DNA from: Crocinitomicaceae bacterium
GTDB lineage: Bacteria; Bacteroidota; Bacteroidia; Flavobacteriales_D; Crocinitomicaceae
Assembly (NCBI GenBank): GCA_024643365.1
Contig: JAHENC010000021.1
Location: 1-64,000, forward strand
Length of the DNA stretch: 64,000 nucleotides
Direction: 5' to 3'
In this document: positions 16,775 through 26,740 of the stretch, one piece after another
Layout: the number at the start of each line of letters is the position of its first letter
Numbering within the stretch: position 1 is the first letter of the stretch
The notes under the pieces: model-generated
Databases searched by the model: none
Seen by the model: the letters and a program-made list of their open reading frames with translations, nothing else
What the model was told of the DNA's origin: nothing
Position numbers and translations under genes: made by a program

Positions 16775-18045
16775 AAGTACTCTTACTAGGATCCGGTGGA
16801 CGAGAACATGCCCTCGCATGGAAAATTGCACAAAGCTCCATTTTAGATGAACTTTTTATCGCTCCAGGAAATGCTGGAACAAAAAAACATGGTAAAAATG
16901 TAGATTTGTCTCCAACAGACTTCGATGGAATTAAAGATTTCGTTGTCACTCAACAAATTGACATGGTCATTGTTGGACCAGAAGAACCGCTTGTAAACGG
17001 AATATACGATTACTTTCAAGCAGATGAACAACTTAAAAAAGTTGGAATCATTGGTCCAAGTAAATTTGGTGCTCAACTAGAAGGTAGTAAGGATTTCGCT
17101 AAAGCTTTCATGGCACGACATGCCATTCCAACTGCGAAATACGGAACATTTACCGCAGAAACAATCACACAAGGACTTTCATTCCTAGATGCAATGAAAG
17201 GTCCATACGTACTGAAAGCCGACGGACTTGCCGCTGGAAAAGGAGTCTTGATTCTTTCAGACTTAGACGAAGCGAAAAGCGAACTCAAAAGCATGCTTCT
17301 TGACGAAAAATTTGGCGCAGCAAGCAGCAAAGTTGTCATTGAACAATTTCTTGATGGAATTGAACTTTCTGTTTTCGTTCTAACAGATGGCGAATCGTTT
17401 AAATTACTTCCCGAAGCAAAAGATTACAAACGAATTGGAGAAGGTGATACCGGACTTAATACAGGTGGAATGGGCGCTATCTCACCAGTTCCATTCGCAG
17501 ATGCAAGCTTCATGGATAAGGTACACAACCGTATTATTGTTCCAACAATCAAAGGACTGAAATCAGAGAAAATCACCTACAAAGGATTTGTTTTCTTTGG
17601 CTTGATCAGCGTTAAAGGAGATCCTTATGTGATTGAATACAATTGCAGAATGGGTGACCCAGAGACAGAAGTAGTTATTCCAAGATTGAAATCTGACATC
17701 CTTGATTTATTCGAAGGAGTGGCAAGCAATACACTTTCAGAAAGAGACATTCAATTTATTGACAAAAGTGCAGCAACAGTCATGATGGTTTCTGGTGGAT
17801 ATCCAGGAGATTACGAAAAAGGGAAATCCATTTTTGGACTAAATAGCATCGTTGACAGCATCGTATTCCACGCCGGAACAAGTGCTGACGGACCATCTGT
17901 TCTTACAGCCGGTGGACGAGTTCTTGCGGTTACATCCTATGGAAAAAACTTAGAAGCTGCTTTAGAGAAATCGTATGATTCTATTTCTAAAATTACCTAC
18001 GACGGAGCTTATTACCGTAAGGACATCGGTCAAGATGTACGTTAA
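16771..18045 (+). CDS. purD: Phosphoribosylamine-glycine ligase PurD
   Basis: 424 aa, starting at ATG 16771 inside the purQ stop (ATGA); a TTG two codons earlier is less likely. It makes GAR from phosphoribosylamine, glycine and ATP, the second step of purine synthesis. The N-terminus MKVLLLGSGGREHALAWK is diagnostic. ATP-grasp residues follow: VLKADGLAAGKGV, GEGDTGLNTGGMGA and the metal site EYNCRMGDPETEVV. Length is normal. Translational coupling with purQ implies that the two are made in fixed ratio. Confidence 0.97.
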   Translation: MKVLLLGSGGREHALAWKIAQSSILDELFIAPGNAGTKKHGKNVDLSPTDFDGIKDFVVTQQIDMVIVGPEEPLVNGIYDYFQADEQLKKVGIIGPSKFGAQLEGSKDFAKAFMARHAIPTAKYGTFTAETITQGLSFLDAMKGPYVLKADGLAAGKGVLILSDLDEAKSELKSMLLDEKFGAASSKVVIEQFLDGIELSVFVLTDGESFKLLPEAKDYKRIGEGDTGLNTGGMGAISPVPFADASFMDKVHNRIIVPTIKGLKSEKITYKGFVFFGLISVKGDPYVIEYNCRMGDPETEVVIPRLKSDILDLFEGVASNTLSERDIQFIDKSAATVMMVSGGYPGDYEKGKSIFGLNSIVDSIVFHAGTSADGPSVLTAGGRVLAVTSYGKNLEAALEKSYDSISKITYDGAYYRKDIGQDVR

Positions 18046-18069
18046 CCCGCGGATATTTATTCCACAACT

Positions 18070-19326
18070 ATGAGTGTAGATCTTATCATCATTCTCATTT
18101 CCATTCTTGCTTCTGCTTTCTTTTCAGCAATGGAACTAGCTTTTTTATCTTCAAACCGACTTCGGATTGAAGTAATGAAGAAAAACCGTTCGTTGAAAAG
18201 TAGAATTATTGGTCTTTTCTTTCATCGTGAATCAACAATGATTGCCTCCCTTCTCATGGGAAATAATATTGCATTGGTGATGTACGGAATCGCTGCAGCA
18301 CGCGTATTGAATCAATTTTTTATGGGGCTAGGTATTTCGGATGAAGTACTGTTACTGGTTCTTCAAACGATTGCTTCCACTATCATTGTGCTCGTTACAG
18401 CAGAATTTTTACCGAAGGCACTCGTTCAACTGAATCCTAACCGATTTCTAGATGTTACACTCGCTCCAATGCTTGTTCTGTACATTCTATTGTATCTCCC
18501 AACTCAATTTGTCCTCTTCTTTAGCTATATCATTCTAAAATTATTCGGTTCCAACCAAGAACAATCCGCTCGTGTTTTTTCGAAGGTGGATCTCGAGCAT
18601 TATGTGGATGAACTCAGTGCACGCATCAAAGATGAAGAAGAATTTAGCAACGAGATGCTTATTCTTCGTAATGCCCTTGATTTTACGAATATCAAAGCGC
18701 GTGACTGTATGATTCCAAGAACGGAGATAATTGGAGTAGAAATTGAAGATGACATCGAAGAAGTCAAACAATTACTGATCACAAAAGGACTCTCAAAATT
18801 AATCGTTTACCGAGACGACATCGATAACATTATTGGATATGTCCATTCGTTCGATTTATTCTCGAAACCTAAATCGATCAAACAAATTCTCAAGCCAATC
18901 AGCTTTGTTCCAACAGTGATTTCCGGAAAAGAATTATTAGAAAAATTCACGAAACAAGCGGGAAGTTTCGCCGTTGTCACCGATGAATATGGTGGGACAG
19001 CAGGAATCATCACCCTAGAAGATGTCATTGAAGAAATTTTTGGTGAAATTGAGGACGAACATGATAAAGAAATTTGGCTGGAAGAAAAAGTGAGCGAAGT
19101 GGAATTTCTATTCTCCGCGAGAATCGATATTGACTACTTAAATGAAACCTTTAAACTTTCATTAGAAGAATCGGAAGAATATGACACACTTGCAGGATTA
19201 ATCATTCATCACATAGAATCCATTCCTACACAAGGTGACAGTGTTCAACTTGAAAAATACAGATTAGTTGTGGAAGAAGTCAGTGATCGAAAAATTGAAA
19301 CTGTTCGACTTTTTATTGAATCGTGA
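18070..19326 (+). CDS. CNNM/CBS-pair/CorC transporter-like protein (hemolysin family)
   Basis: 418 aa. An N-terminal DUF21/CNNM membrane domain (about 1-175, helices near 5-25, 60-80, 90-115, 130-155), a CBS pair (about 195-320, with MIPRTEI and the SFAVVTDEYGGTAGIITLEDVIEEIFGEI-type signature, here 310-340), then a CorC_HlyC domain that binds nucleotides or senses ions (about 335-418). The family is implicated in Mg2+/Co2+ homeostasis or export; 'hemolysin' is a historical label. GldE has the same architecture, but no gldD or ssb neighbours are present, so that name is not used. It ends in a TGATG overlap with the next gene. Confidence 0.9.
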   Translation: MSVDLIIILISILASAFFSAMELAFLSSNRLRIEVMKKNRSLKSRIIGLFFHRESTMIASLLMGNNIALVMYGIAAARVLNQFFMGLGISDEVLLLVLQTIASTIIVLVTAEFLPKALVQLNPNRFLDVTLAPMLVLYILLYLPTQFVLFFSYIILKLFGSNQEQSARVFSKVDLEHYVDELSARIKDEEEFSNEMLILRNALDFTNIKARDCMIPRTEIIGVEIEDDIEEVKQLLITKGLSKLIVYRDDIDNIIGYVHSFDLFSKPKSIKQILKPISFVPTVISGKELLEKFTKQAGSFAVVTDEYGGTAGIITLEDVIEEIFGEIEDEHDKEIWLEEKVSEVEFLFSARIDIDYLNETFKLSLEESEEYDTLAGLIIHHIESIPTQGDSVQLEKYRLVVEEVSDRKIETVRLFIES

Positions 19327-20156
19327 TGAAGAACACGCTTGGACTATTTATCTTATTTTTAAGTTCATTCGTCTCTGCACAAACAGACTTCCCACTTCCT
19401 TCTGAATTATCTGAAATATCCGGTTTAGAAAAATGGAATGATTCAACGTTAATTGCCATCAACGATGGTGGTAACGAACCCATACTTTTTTTGCTCAACT
19501 TAAGTGGACAGATCACCCGTAAAATTAATATCACAAATGCGACTAACATCGATTGGGAAGCCATCGCAATGGATGAAAACTACCTGTATATCGGCGATTT
19601 TGGCAACAACTTGAATGAACGTAAGGATCTGTGTATTTACAGGGTCAATCGCAGCGACATTGCTATACTGAACGAGGTGACCGCTGAAAAAATGTCCATT
19701 TCTTACCGAGAACAAAAAGAATTCCCCCCCAATAATCATGATCGCTATTTCGATGCTGAAGCGATGACCTATTTTGAAGGACAACTTTGGATTTTCACAA
19801 AAAATAGCACTAAACCTTTCGATGGACTTTCTTTTATTTATATGGTGCAATTTGAATCCAATCAAACGAAAACGCTTTCCAAAGTGACAGAATTAAAATT
19901 GAACAGAACATCCTATTTAAAAGATGCCGTCACAAGTGCTTGCACTCAAAACAATTCAATGATTTTAACAACGTATAATCGAATGATAAAATTGGAATTC
20001 CAAAAACAAGGAATGACAAAATCTAACTTATATTTCTATCCACACATCCAACAGGTAGAATCATGTGTGGCGATTGGTCCTGGTACCTTTTTCATTTCAA
20101 ACGAAAAAAATAATTTTCTAGGACCTGCAAAATTTACTAAACTTCAATTGCCATGA
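19326..20156 (+). CDS. Secreted protein of unknown function (possible beta-propeller)
   Basis: 276 aa from ATG 19326, which overlaps the previous stop by one base (TGATG); a GTG lies one codon upstream. It has a signal peptide (MKNTLGLFILFLSSFVSA, then QTDFP). The mature sequence LPSELSEISGLEKWNDSTLIAINDGGNE...LFLLNLSGQI...TNIDWEAIAMDENYLYIGDFGNN recalls SdiA-regulated/esterase-like six-bladed propeller proteins, in which 'DWEgia' and 'GDfGNN' recur. This is recognition by pattern only. No lipobox and no T9SS C-terminal domain were seen, so it is probably periplasmic. It overlaps the following phosphatase gene by four bases. Confidence 0.75.
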   Translation: MKNTLGLFILFLSSFVSAQTDFPLPSELSEISGLEKWNDSTLIAINDGGNEPILFLLNLSGQITRKINITNATNIDWEAIAMDENYLYIGDFGNNLNERKDLCIYRVNRSDIAILNEVTAEKMSISYREQKEFPPNNHDRYFDAEAMTYFEGQLWIFTKNSTKPFDGLSFIYMVQFESNQTKTLSKVTELKLNRTSYLKDAVTSACTQNNSMILTTYNRMIKLEFQKQGMTKSNLYFYPHIQQVESCVAIGPGTFFISNEKNNFLGPAKFTKLQLP

Positions 20157-20815
20157 TTCATTTATCCCAATTCGAAGCGGTCATTTTTGACATGGACGGT
20201 GTCCTAATCGACTCTGAACCACTTTGGAAAATCGCTATGGAAGAAGTATTTCATTCCCTTGGTTCAACCCTGAAAAAATCCGATTTTCAAAAAACCGTTG
20301 GATTGCGCATTGATGAAGTCATTCATTTTTGGAATATCCAAGAAAATTGGGGAGTAGAAAATGAACGAGATGTGGAAGAGGCCATAATCGTGAAAATGAT
20401 TGAACTCATCTCTCAAAATGCTGCACCATTAGCTGGTGTTATCGAAACATTGGATTATTTAAGGTATCAAAACATTAAAATTGGACTTGGAACATCCTCT
20501 TCAAACCGTCTTATTCAAGTCGTATTGAGGGAATTGAACATTCATTCCTACTTTGACGTGACACATTCTGCTGAAAATGAAGCATTTGGAAAGCCTCATC
20601 CGGCTGTATACCTTACAGTCGCTCAACAACTGCAGGTTTCCCCAAACAGATGTTTGGTGATTGAAGATTCATTTAATGGTGTCATTGCTGGACTTGCTGC
20701 GAAAATGAAAGTCGTTTGTATTCCAGAGAAAACTCATTTCCCAAATCCCCGTTTATCCGTAGCGGATTTTCATTTCGAAACGATGAATGAATTCTTATTG
20801 GAAATACAGAAATAG
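20153..20815 (+). CDS. hxpB: HAD-family sugar phosphatase (HxpB/YniC-like)
   Basis: 220 aa, HAD subfamily IA. Motif I is [14 protein letters not shown] (about 13-26; nucleophile Asp and general-acid Asp), motif II GLGTSSS (about 107), motif III Lys in GKPHPAVY and motif [10 protein letters not shown]. Length and the [11 protein letters not shown] segment match E. coli YniC/HxpB (222 aa), which dephosphorylates 2-deoxyglucose-6-P and hexitol phosphates; the exact substrate here is unproven. It starts in an ATGA overlap with the preceding secreted-protein gene. Confidence 0.85.
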   Translation: MIHLSQFEAVIFDMDGVLIDSEPLWKIAMEEVFHSLGSTLKKSDFQKTVGLRIDEVIHFWNIQENWGVENERDVEEAIIVKMIELISQNAAPLAGVIETLDYLRYQNIKIGLGTSSSNRLIQVVLRELNIHSYFDVTHSAENEAFGKPHPAVYLTVAQQLQVSPNRCLVIEDSFNGVIAGLAAKMKVVCIPEKTHFPNPRLSVADFHFETMNEFLLEIQK

Positions 20816-20842
20816 AACTGAGCTCCATTTGGAATGCTTTTG

Positions 20843-20850
20843 TATTTTTG
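20843..20850 (+). promoter_or_regulatory. -7 box of ruvB
   Basis: TATTTTTG ends six bases before ATG 20857, so the ruvB message probably has almost no leader. It also argues against the in-frame TTG at 20848, which lies inside the box. Confidence 0.5.
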
Positions 20851-20856
20851 TATAAG

Positions 20857-21879
20857 ATGGAAGATTCTTTTGATTATAGAGACGAAGCGGCACAAAATGG
20901 CGAACAGGAAATTGATAAAGTCCTGCGTCCCAAAACACTCAGTGATTTTGCTGGACAACCGACCGTAGTCGAAAACTTAGAAGTATTCGTCCGCGCGGCT
21001 CAACTGAGAAACGAACCATTAGACCATGTGCTACTTCATGGACCTCCGGGACTAGGAAAAACTACTCTTGCAAATATTATCGCTAATGAACTTGGCGTTG
21101 GATTCAAAGTTACATCCGGACCCGTACTAGATAAAGCAGGCGACCTAGCTGGATTACTCACAAACCTTGGTGTTGGCGATGTCTTATTCATCGATGAAAT
21201 CCACCGGTTGAGTCCTGTCATCGAAGAATACTTGTATTCAGCGATGGAGGATTACGTCATCGACATCATGCTCGATTCTGGAGCGAATGCTCGCAGTATT
21301 CAGATTAATTTAAATCCATTTACACTGATCGGTGCTACTACTCGCTCAGGACTACTCACCTCTCCCCTTCGAGCGCGATTTGGTATCAATTCACGCTTGG
21401 AATACTACGATTCAAAAACACTTACTTCCATCGTTGAACGTTCTGCTCATTTACTTCACATTGAAATAGATGAATCCGCAGCCTATAAAATCTCCAGCAG
21501 AAGCCGCGGAACTCCAAGGATTGCAAATGCACTTCTTCGTCGTGTACGTGACTTTGCGCAAATCAAGGGAAGTGGGAAAATCGATGAGGAAATCACCGAA
21601 TTTGCATTGAAAGCCTTGAATGTAGACGAAAATGGACTGGACGAAATGGACATCCGTATTCTGAAAGTCATCATCGATAAATTTAGCGGAGGCCCTGTTG
21701 GACTCACAACAATCGCGACGGCAATTGGTGAAAATGCAGGAACGTTAGAAGAGGTGTATGAACCTTTCTTAATTCAAGAAGGATTCCTCATGAGAACACC
21801 GAGAGGAAGAAAAGCAACTGAGAAAACGTATCGTCACCTTGGAAAAGATATTGGCTGGACTCAAGGTGGGCTTTTCTAA
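20857..21879 (+). CDS. ruvB: Holliday junction branch-migration helicase RuvB
   Basis: 340 aa from ATG 20857 ([10 protein letters not shown]). AAA+ motor that drives RuvA-bound Holliday junctions. Walker A is [10 protein letters not shown] (61-70), Walker [10 protein letters not shown] (110-118), sensor 1 GATTRSG and the arginine-finger region PLRARFG. The C-terminal winged helix ends with [16 protein letters not shown], typical of RuvB. Length is normal. queG follows 11 bp downstream. RuvA and RuvC are not in this window; ruvX (yqgF), an unrelated resolvase-like gene, is at 42.4 kb. Confidence 0.97.
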   Translation: MEDSFDYRDEAAQNGEQEIDKVLRPKTLSDFAGQPTVVENLEVFVRAAQLRNEPLDHVLLHGPPGLGKTTLANIIANELGVGFKVTSGPVLDKAGDLAGLLTNLGVGDVLFIDEIHRLSPVIEEYLYSAMEDYVIDIMLDSGANARSIQINLNPFTLIGATTRSGLLTSPLRARFGINSRLEYYDSKTLTSIVERSAHLLHIEIDESAAYKISSRSRGTPRIANALLRRVRDFAQIKGSGKIDEEITEFALKALNVDENGLDEMDIRILKVIIDKFSGGPVGLTTIATAIGENAGTLEEVYEPFLIQEGFLMRTPRGRKATEKTYRHLGKDIGWTQGGLF

Positions 21880-21890
21880 TCATTCCAAAA

Positions 21891-22811
<921 letters not shown>

Positions 22812-22872
22812 TTTTCCCGGAATCCGTGTTGAAAATTCTACCTTGAAAAGTGTTTTCATCCGTGTAAGTTTT

Positions 22873-22880
22873 TAACTTTG
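22873..22880 (+). promoter_or_regulatory. -7 box upstream of the kmo leader ORF
   Basis: TAACTTTG ends six bases before the ATG of a 13-codon ORF and 50 bases before the kmo ATG. Confidence 0.5.
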
Positions 22881-22886
22881 TTGGAC

Positions 22887-22928
22887 ATGAGAAAAGTCAG
22901 CTCGAACCTACATTACCTTAACAATTGA
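22887..22928 (+). CDS. Possible 13-aa leader peptide upstream of kmo
   Basis: ATG to TGA encodes MRKVSSNLHYLNN. The ATG is six bases past a TAnnTTTG box, the spacing seen at other predicted leaderless genes in this window, and the stop lies two bases before the kmo ATG, allowing translational coupling. The peptide has no Trp and no obvious regulatory codon run. A chance ORF is possible. Confidence 0.3.
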   Translation: MRKVSSNLHYLNN

Positions 22929-22930
22929 AC

Positions 22931-24292
22931 ATGGAACAGAAAAAAGAAGTCATCATTATTGGAGCTGGATTAGTTGGTTCTCTTTGGGCAGTTTACCTAT
23001 CGAAAGCTGGATACAATGTAACCATCTATGAAAGACGCTCAGACATACGTAAAGCTGATATTAGTGCCGGTAAATCAATCAATTTGGCACTTTCTGTACG
23101 CGGATGGACCGCACTTGATGCTGTTGGTGTTGGTGATGAGATTCGTAAAATTGGAATTCCAATGTACGGACGAATGATGCATGACATGCAAGGGAATTTA
23201 ACCTACCAACCATACGGAAAAGAAGGTCAAGCCATTTATTCGATTTCTAGGGGTAGAACCAATGCGGTGATGATGGATATGGCCGAAAAACATGGCGATG
23301 CAACCATTCATTACAATCATGAATGTAAAAAAGTTGACCTGAAAGCAGGAATTGTTACCCTTACAAATACTTTGACAAACGAAGAGTTCACCGTGCAAGC
23401 GGATCTCGTTTTTGGCGTTGATGGTGCTTTCTCAGCAGTAAGATATAATTCATTCCAAAAAATAAACCGTTTCAATTACAGTCAAAATTTTGTAGCGGAC
23501 GGATACCGAGAGATTTTATTACCTGCCAATGCGGACGGATCATATAAAATGGACAAAAACGCTTTGCATATTTGGCCGAGAGGACGTTTTATGCTGATGG
23601 CAATGGCGAATGAAGACGGATCGTTTACCTGTACTTTATTTATGCCGCATGAAGGTGGTGAAAACGCTTTCGATAAACTTACTTCACGTGATTCCGTGAA
23701 CAACTTCTTCCAAACGACCTTCCCGGATTTCTATGAAATGATGCCAAACATTGCTGACGCTTGGGATGATCATCCATTATCCAACTTGGCTATCATCCGT
23801 TGTTATCCTTGGTCACATGGCAAAGTCGCTTTAATGGGAGATGCTGCACATGCGACGGTTCCGTTCTACGGACAAGGAATGAATGCCGGTTTTGAAGATT
23901 GTACAGTGATGAATCGCCTGATGCACAAACATAATCACGATTGGAACGCCATCTTTGATGAATACAGCATCGAACGGAAACCAGATGGAGATGCATTGCA
24001 AGATTTATCCTTAGATAATTACTTCGTGATGCGCGACTACGTGGCAGACCCAGAATTTCTATTGAGAAAGAAAATTGAAGCGAAATTTAGTGACCTGCAC
24101 CCAGATCGTTGGTTGCCTCTTTATTCTCAAGTAACATTTAGCAACATTCGCTACAGCGAAGCATATAAACAAGGAAAAGTCCAAAGCGACATCATGGATG
24201 AAGTGATGGCGCTACCGAACATTGAAACGGAATGGGACTCAAAAATTGTGATGGATATTTTATTGGAAAAGAGCGCTGACTTTAAATTCTAA
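22931..24292 (+). CDS. kmo: Kynurenine 3-monooxygenase
   Basis: 453 aa from ATG 22931. FAD/NADPH aromatic hydroxylase converting L-kynurenine to 3-hydroxykynurenine. The dinucleotide fold VIIIGAGLVGSLWA (7-20) leads into YERR. Class A flavoprotein motifs DLVFGVDGAFSAVR and GDAAHATVPFYGQGMNAGFEDC (second FAD motif) are intact. Near the C-terminus, sequences corresponding to the membrane-anchoring part of eukaryotic KMO are short. In Bacteroidota this enzyme belongs to the aerobic tryptophan-to-NAD pathway; the 3-hydroxyanthranilate dioxygenase for the same route is at 52.7 kb. A secreted-protein gene follows after two bases. Confidence 0.95.
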   Translation: MEQKKEVIIIGAGLVGSLWAVYLSKAGYNVTIYERRSDIRKADISAGKSINLALSVRGWTALDAVGVGDEIRKIGIPMYGRMMHDMQGNLTYQPYGKEGQAIYSISRGRTNAVMMDMAEKHGDATIHYNHECKKVDLKAGIVTLTNTLTNEEFTVQADLVFGVDGAFSAVRYNSFQKINRFNYSQNFVADGYREILLPANADGSYKMDKNALHIWPRGRFMLMAMANEDGSFTCTLFMPHEGGENAFDKLTSRDSVNNFFQTTFPDFYEMMPNIADAWDDHPLSNLAIIRCYPWSHGKVALMGDAAHATVPFYGQGMNAGFEDCTVMNRLMHKHNHDWNAIFDEYSIERKPDGDALQDLSLDNYFVMRDYVADPEFLLRKKIEAKFSDLHPDRWLPLYSQVTFSNIRYSEAYKQGKVQSDIMDEVMALPNIETEWDSKIVMDILLEKSADFKF

Positions 24293-24294
24293 GT

Positions 24295-25194
24295 ATGAAA
24301 AATTTCATTTGTATCGTTGGACTACTATTTTCTTCGCAACTATTTTCACAAGGCGGATTTGTGAAATCAGAGAAAAAAGGAAACGATTACATGGTGGTGA
24401 GTAACCACGGTATTCAATTTTCAATTGGTCCAACCTACTCCTTTCATACGAAACCAATTCTTGGTGATCTTACCACGTTAAACGGTGCTAGAGGAAATTA
24501 CAGCATAACACCACAAAGCAAATTGGGTTTTTATGCAGAATTCGGAATGGTACATTTTCCAAAATGGAAAGGAACACCCATAAAAGCCTTAAAGAAAAGC
24601 CGTGTCATTGATTACTTTGATTGGGGAATTGGTTTTAGCTTAATTCGTGGAACGGAAGAAACCGAAATCACCTATAAAAATGCGTTTGGCGATGTGATTA
24701 GTACACAAAACGAATTTGGACAAATGAAAAACGGCTACTTATACGGTCGATATAGCGCACATTCATTGATTTACTTCGGTAAAAAGAAAATTGTAAAAGT
24801 TAGAAAACATTTCGTCGATAACAGCATCGGTATTCAATTCGCATATTGTGCTTCCACTCATGACACGACCTATTCGAACTATTTTTATCCGATTTTTGCA
24901 ACACGCAACTATCAAGGTTTAACAGAAGAAAAACTAGCTGCTCAATTCGTCTACAGTTTAGGGGTCGGTATTCGTTTAAACAAGGCGTGGATGTTCGTCC
25001 CAAGTGTTACAATTCCAATCGTAACGGTGAAAAACTGGGATGGATTTAATGCCTATTTTGATTGGCATTCATCTGGATATTGGCCTATTCAAGCACAAGT
25101 GAAGTTTATTAAGTTGTTTGAAAAACCGAATAAATGTGGTGTTTATAGTACTCCAGAGGATAAAGAAATGCAGAAGCAATACGAAATGCAATAA
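24295..25194 (+). CDS. Secreted hypothetical protein, possible small outer-membrane barrel
   Basis: 299 aa with a signal peptide (MKNFICIVGLLFSSQLFS, then QGGFV). The mature chain alternates aromatic/hydrophobic residues (IQFSIGPTYSF, LGFYAEFGMVHF, FDWGIGFSLIRG, YLYGRYSAHSLIYF, IGIQFAYCAS, FVYSLGVGIRLN, WPIQAQVKFIKLF), consistent with beta-barrel strands. No family was recognised. It begins two bases after kmo, but a link to tryptophan metabolism is only positional. It ends six bases before a convergent gene with no hairpin between them. Confidence 0.7.
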   Translation: MKNFICIVGLLFSSQLFSQGGFVKSEKKGNDYMVVSNHGIQFSIGPTYSFHTKPILGDLTTLNGARGNYSITPQSKLGFYAEFGMVHFPKWKGTPIKALKKSRVIDYFDWGIGFSLIRGTEETEITYKNAFGDVISTQNEFGQMKNGYLYGRYSAHSLIYFGKKKIVKVRKHFVDNSIGIQFAYCASTHDTTYSNYFYPIFATRNYQGLTEEKLAAQFVYSLGVGIRLNKAWMFVPSVTIPIVTVKNWDGFNAYFDWHSSGYWPIQAQVKFIKLFEKPNKCGVYSTPEDKEMQKQYEMQ

Positions 25195-25200
25195 GCACGT

Positions 25201-25734
25201 TTACGATTTCCAATCCTTCGCGATTGTTTTAGGTAATTTCTTTCTAAATCGTTTCATCACGGAATCACGATCAGAAACGTTACCGCATTTCAATAAACTT
25301 CGTCCAATCAATTGATTATTCAAATCGAAAAAGGTGAATTCAAACGTTACTGAAGTAGCTTCGTCTCTGTAAATGTGATAAATACTCGTCATATCTAACA
25401 TTTCCTTCAAGGTCGTTTTCGACTCAGAAGATTTGAACTTACGGTCATATCCTCTAACATTTAACACAACGTAAGCATCAATTCCTTTTGATTTTAATAG
25501 GTTACGGGTAGAATCATTTAATAAATTCCCTAACGCTTCTCCTTGTTTCAAAAGATTGAATGACGGCAAGGCTTTGTAACCGTTTTGTTGAAGAATCTCC
25601 ACTAAATTCAATTCCATTGCATAACGATCCTCTGTCTTATCAAATTGACCAATAACCAATGCATTTTTAAACGCGATCTGTTGACCATAAACAGATAGGG
25701 TGAACAATAAAAATAAGCTAAGGATTGCTTTCAT
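25201..25734 (-). CDS. Secreted hypothetical protein
   Basis: 177 aa from the ATG at 25734, chosen because it begins a clean signal peptide (MKAILSLFLLFTLSVYG, then QQIAF); the open frame extends 29 codons further upstream into metF without a better start. The mature part has alpha/beta character (KNALVIGQFDKTEDRYAMELNLVEILQQNGY...SKGIDAYVVLNVRGYD) and a single Cys. No family was recognised; a GNA1162/LPP20-like fold is conceivable but unproven. It follows metF by ten bases and is probably co-transcribed. Confidence 0.75.
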   Translation of the reverse strand: MKAILSLFLLFTLSVYGQQIAFKNALVIGQFDKTEDRYAMELNLVEILQQNGYKALPSFNLLKQGEALGNLLNDSTRNLLKSKGIDAYVVLNVRGYDRKFKSSESKTTLKEMLDMTSIYHIYRDEATSVTFEFTFFDLNNQLIGRSLLKCGNVSDRDSVMKRFRKKLPKTIAKDWKS

Positions 25735-25744
25735 AGTTACTACT

Positions 25745-26695
25745 TTAAAATACTTCACGCGCAATTTTTTGAACCGAAGTTGAATTAGACATCGTGTAAT
25801 AATGTATACATGGAACGCCATGTGCTTTTAGTTCTTTCGATTGCTGAATTCCCCATTCAATTCCAACTTGCTCTACATCCCTATTGTCTTTACATTTTAA
25901 CAACTCAGTAGAAAGTTCGATTGGATAATCTATGTGAAAGAATTTAGGCAAGAATGAAATATGGGTTAAGGTTTTCAATGGTTTCACACCCGGAATAATC
26001 GGAACCGTAATTCCAGCTGCCCGACAAGCGTCAACAAAACGGAAAAACTTAGCGTTATCAAAAAACATCTGAGTGACAATATAAGAAGCTCCTGCATCCA
26101 CTTTTCGTTTCACATTCAATAAATCCGTTTCCAAATTCATTGCTTCAAAGTGTTTTTCAGGATATCCTGCGGCGCCAATACAGAAGTTCGTTGGTTCTAA
26201 TTGAACATCGTCCATCATATAATTCCCCTTATTCATATCACTGATCTGATGAATTAGGTCGACAGCAAACTCATGTCCCTCTTTGTGTGGCCGAAAAGAA
26301 CTTTCTGTTTTTATGGAGTCTCCTCTTAAAGCCAAAACATTGTCAATTCCCAAAAATTGCAAATCAATTAATGCGTTTTCCGTTTCCTCCTTGCTGAAAC
26401 CACCACAAATTAAGTGTGGTATAGCATCCACATCATATTTATTCATAATGGCCGCACAGATTCCAACGGTACCTGGTCGTTTACGAATGGCGATTTTTTC
26501 TAGTAATCCATTTTCACGCTCCTTGTAGATAAATTCTTCACGGTGATAGGTAACGTTCACAAATTTGGGCTTGAATTCCATTAAAGGATCAATCCCTTCA
26601 TAAATTGATTGAATACTCTTTCCTTTCAAAGGGGGTAAAATCTCAAAGGAGAATAGAGTGTCTTGAGCGTTTTCTATATGGTCTGTTACTTTCAT
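25745..26695 (-). CDS. metF: Methylenetetrahydrofolate reductase MetF
   Basis: 316 aa TIM-barrel flavoenzyme that reduces 5,10-methylene-THF to 5-methyl-THF for methionine synthesis. N-terminal FSFEILPPLKGKS (contains the catalytic Glu), VNVTYHREE, PHLICGGFSKEE, NVLALRGD (folate/FAD contact), CIGAAGYPEKH and YIVTQMFFDN motifs are all present in the expected order. Length is close to E. coli MetF (296 aa). A -7 box 17 nt upstream gives it its own promoter. No metE/metH or SAM riboswitch was found near it. Confidence 0.96.
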   Translation of the reverse strand: MKVTDHIENAQDTLFSFEILPPLKGKSIQSIYEGIDPLMEFKPKFVNVTYHREEFIYKERENGLLEKIAIRKRPGTVGICAAIMNKYDVDAIPHLICGGFSKEETENALIDLQFLGIDNVLALRGDSIKTESSFRPHKEGHEFAVDLIHQISDMNKGNYMMDDVQLEPTNFCIGAAGYPEKHFEAMNLETDLLNVKRKVDAGASYIVTQMFFDNAKFFRFVDACRAAGITVPIIPGVKPLKTLTHISFLPKFFHIDYPIELSTELLKCKDNRDVEQVGIEWGIQQSKELKAHGVPCIHYYTMSNSTSVQKIAREVF

Positions 26696-26712
26696 TATTT
26701 TTTTAGCGTCTG

Positions 26713-26720
26713 CAAAGATA
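26713..26720 (-). promoter_or_regulatory. -7 box of metF
   Basis: TATCTTTG on the minus strand ends 17 nt before the metF ATG. No riboswitch-sized leader is possible from this start. Confidence 0.5.
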
Positions 26721-26740
26721 CGGCTTTCGAAAGAAACGCA

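Noticed and set aside
18070-19326. Possible gldE
   Set aside because: Same CNNM/CBS/CorC architecture, but gldE normally sits with ssb and gldD, which are absent; the generic name is safer.
26696-26740. SAM riboswitch before metF
   Set aside because: The upstream gap is 45 bases and the promoter box is 17 nt from the ATG, leaving no room.
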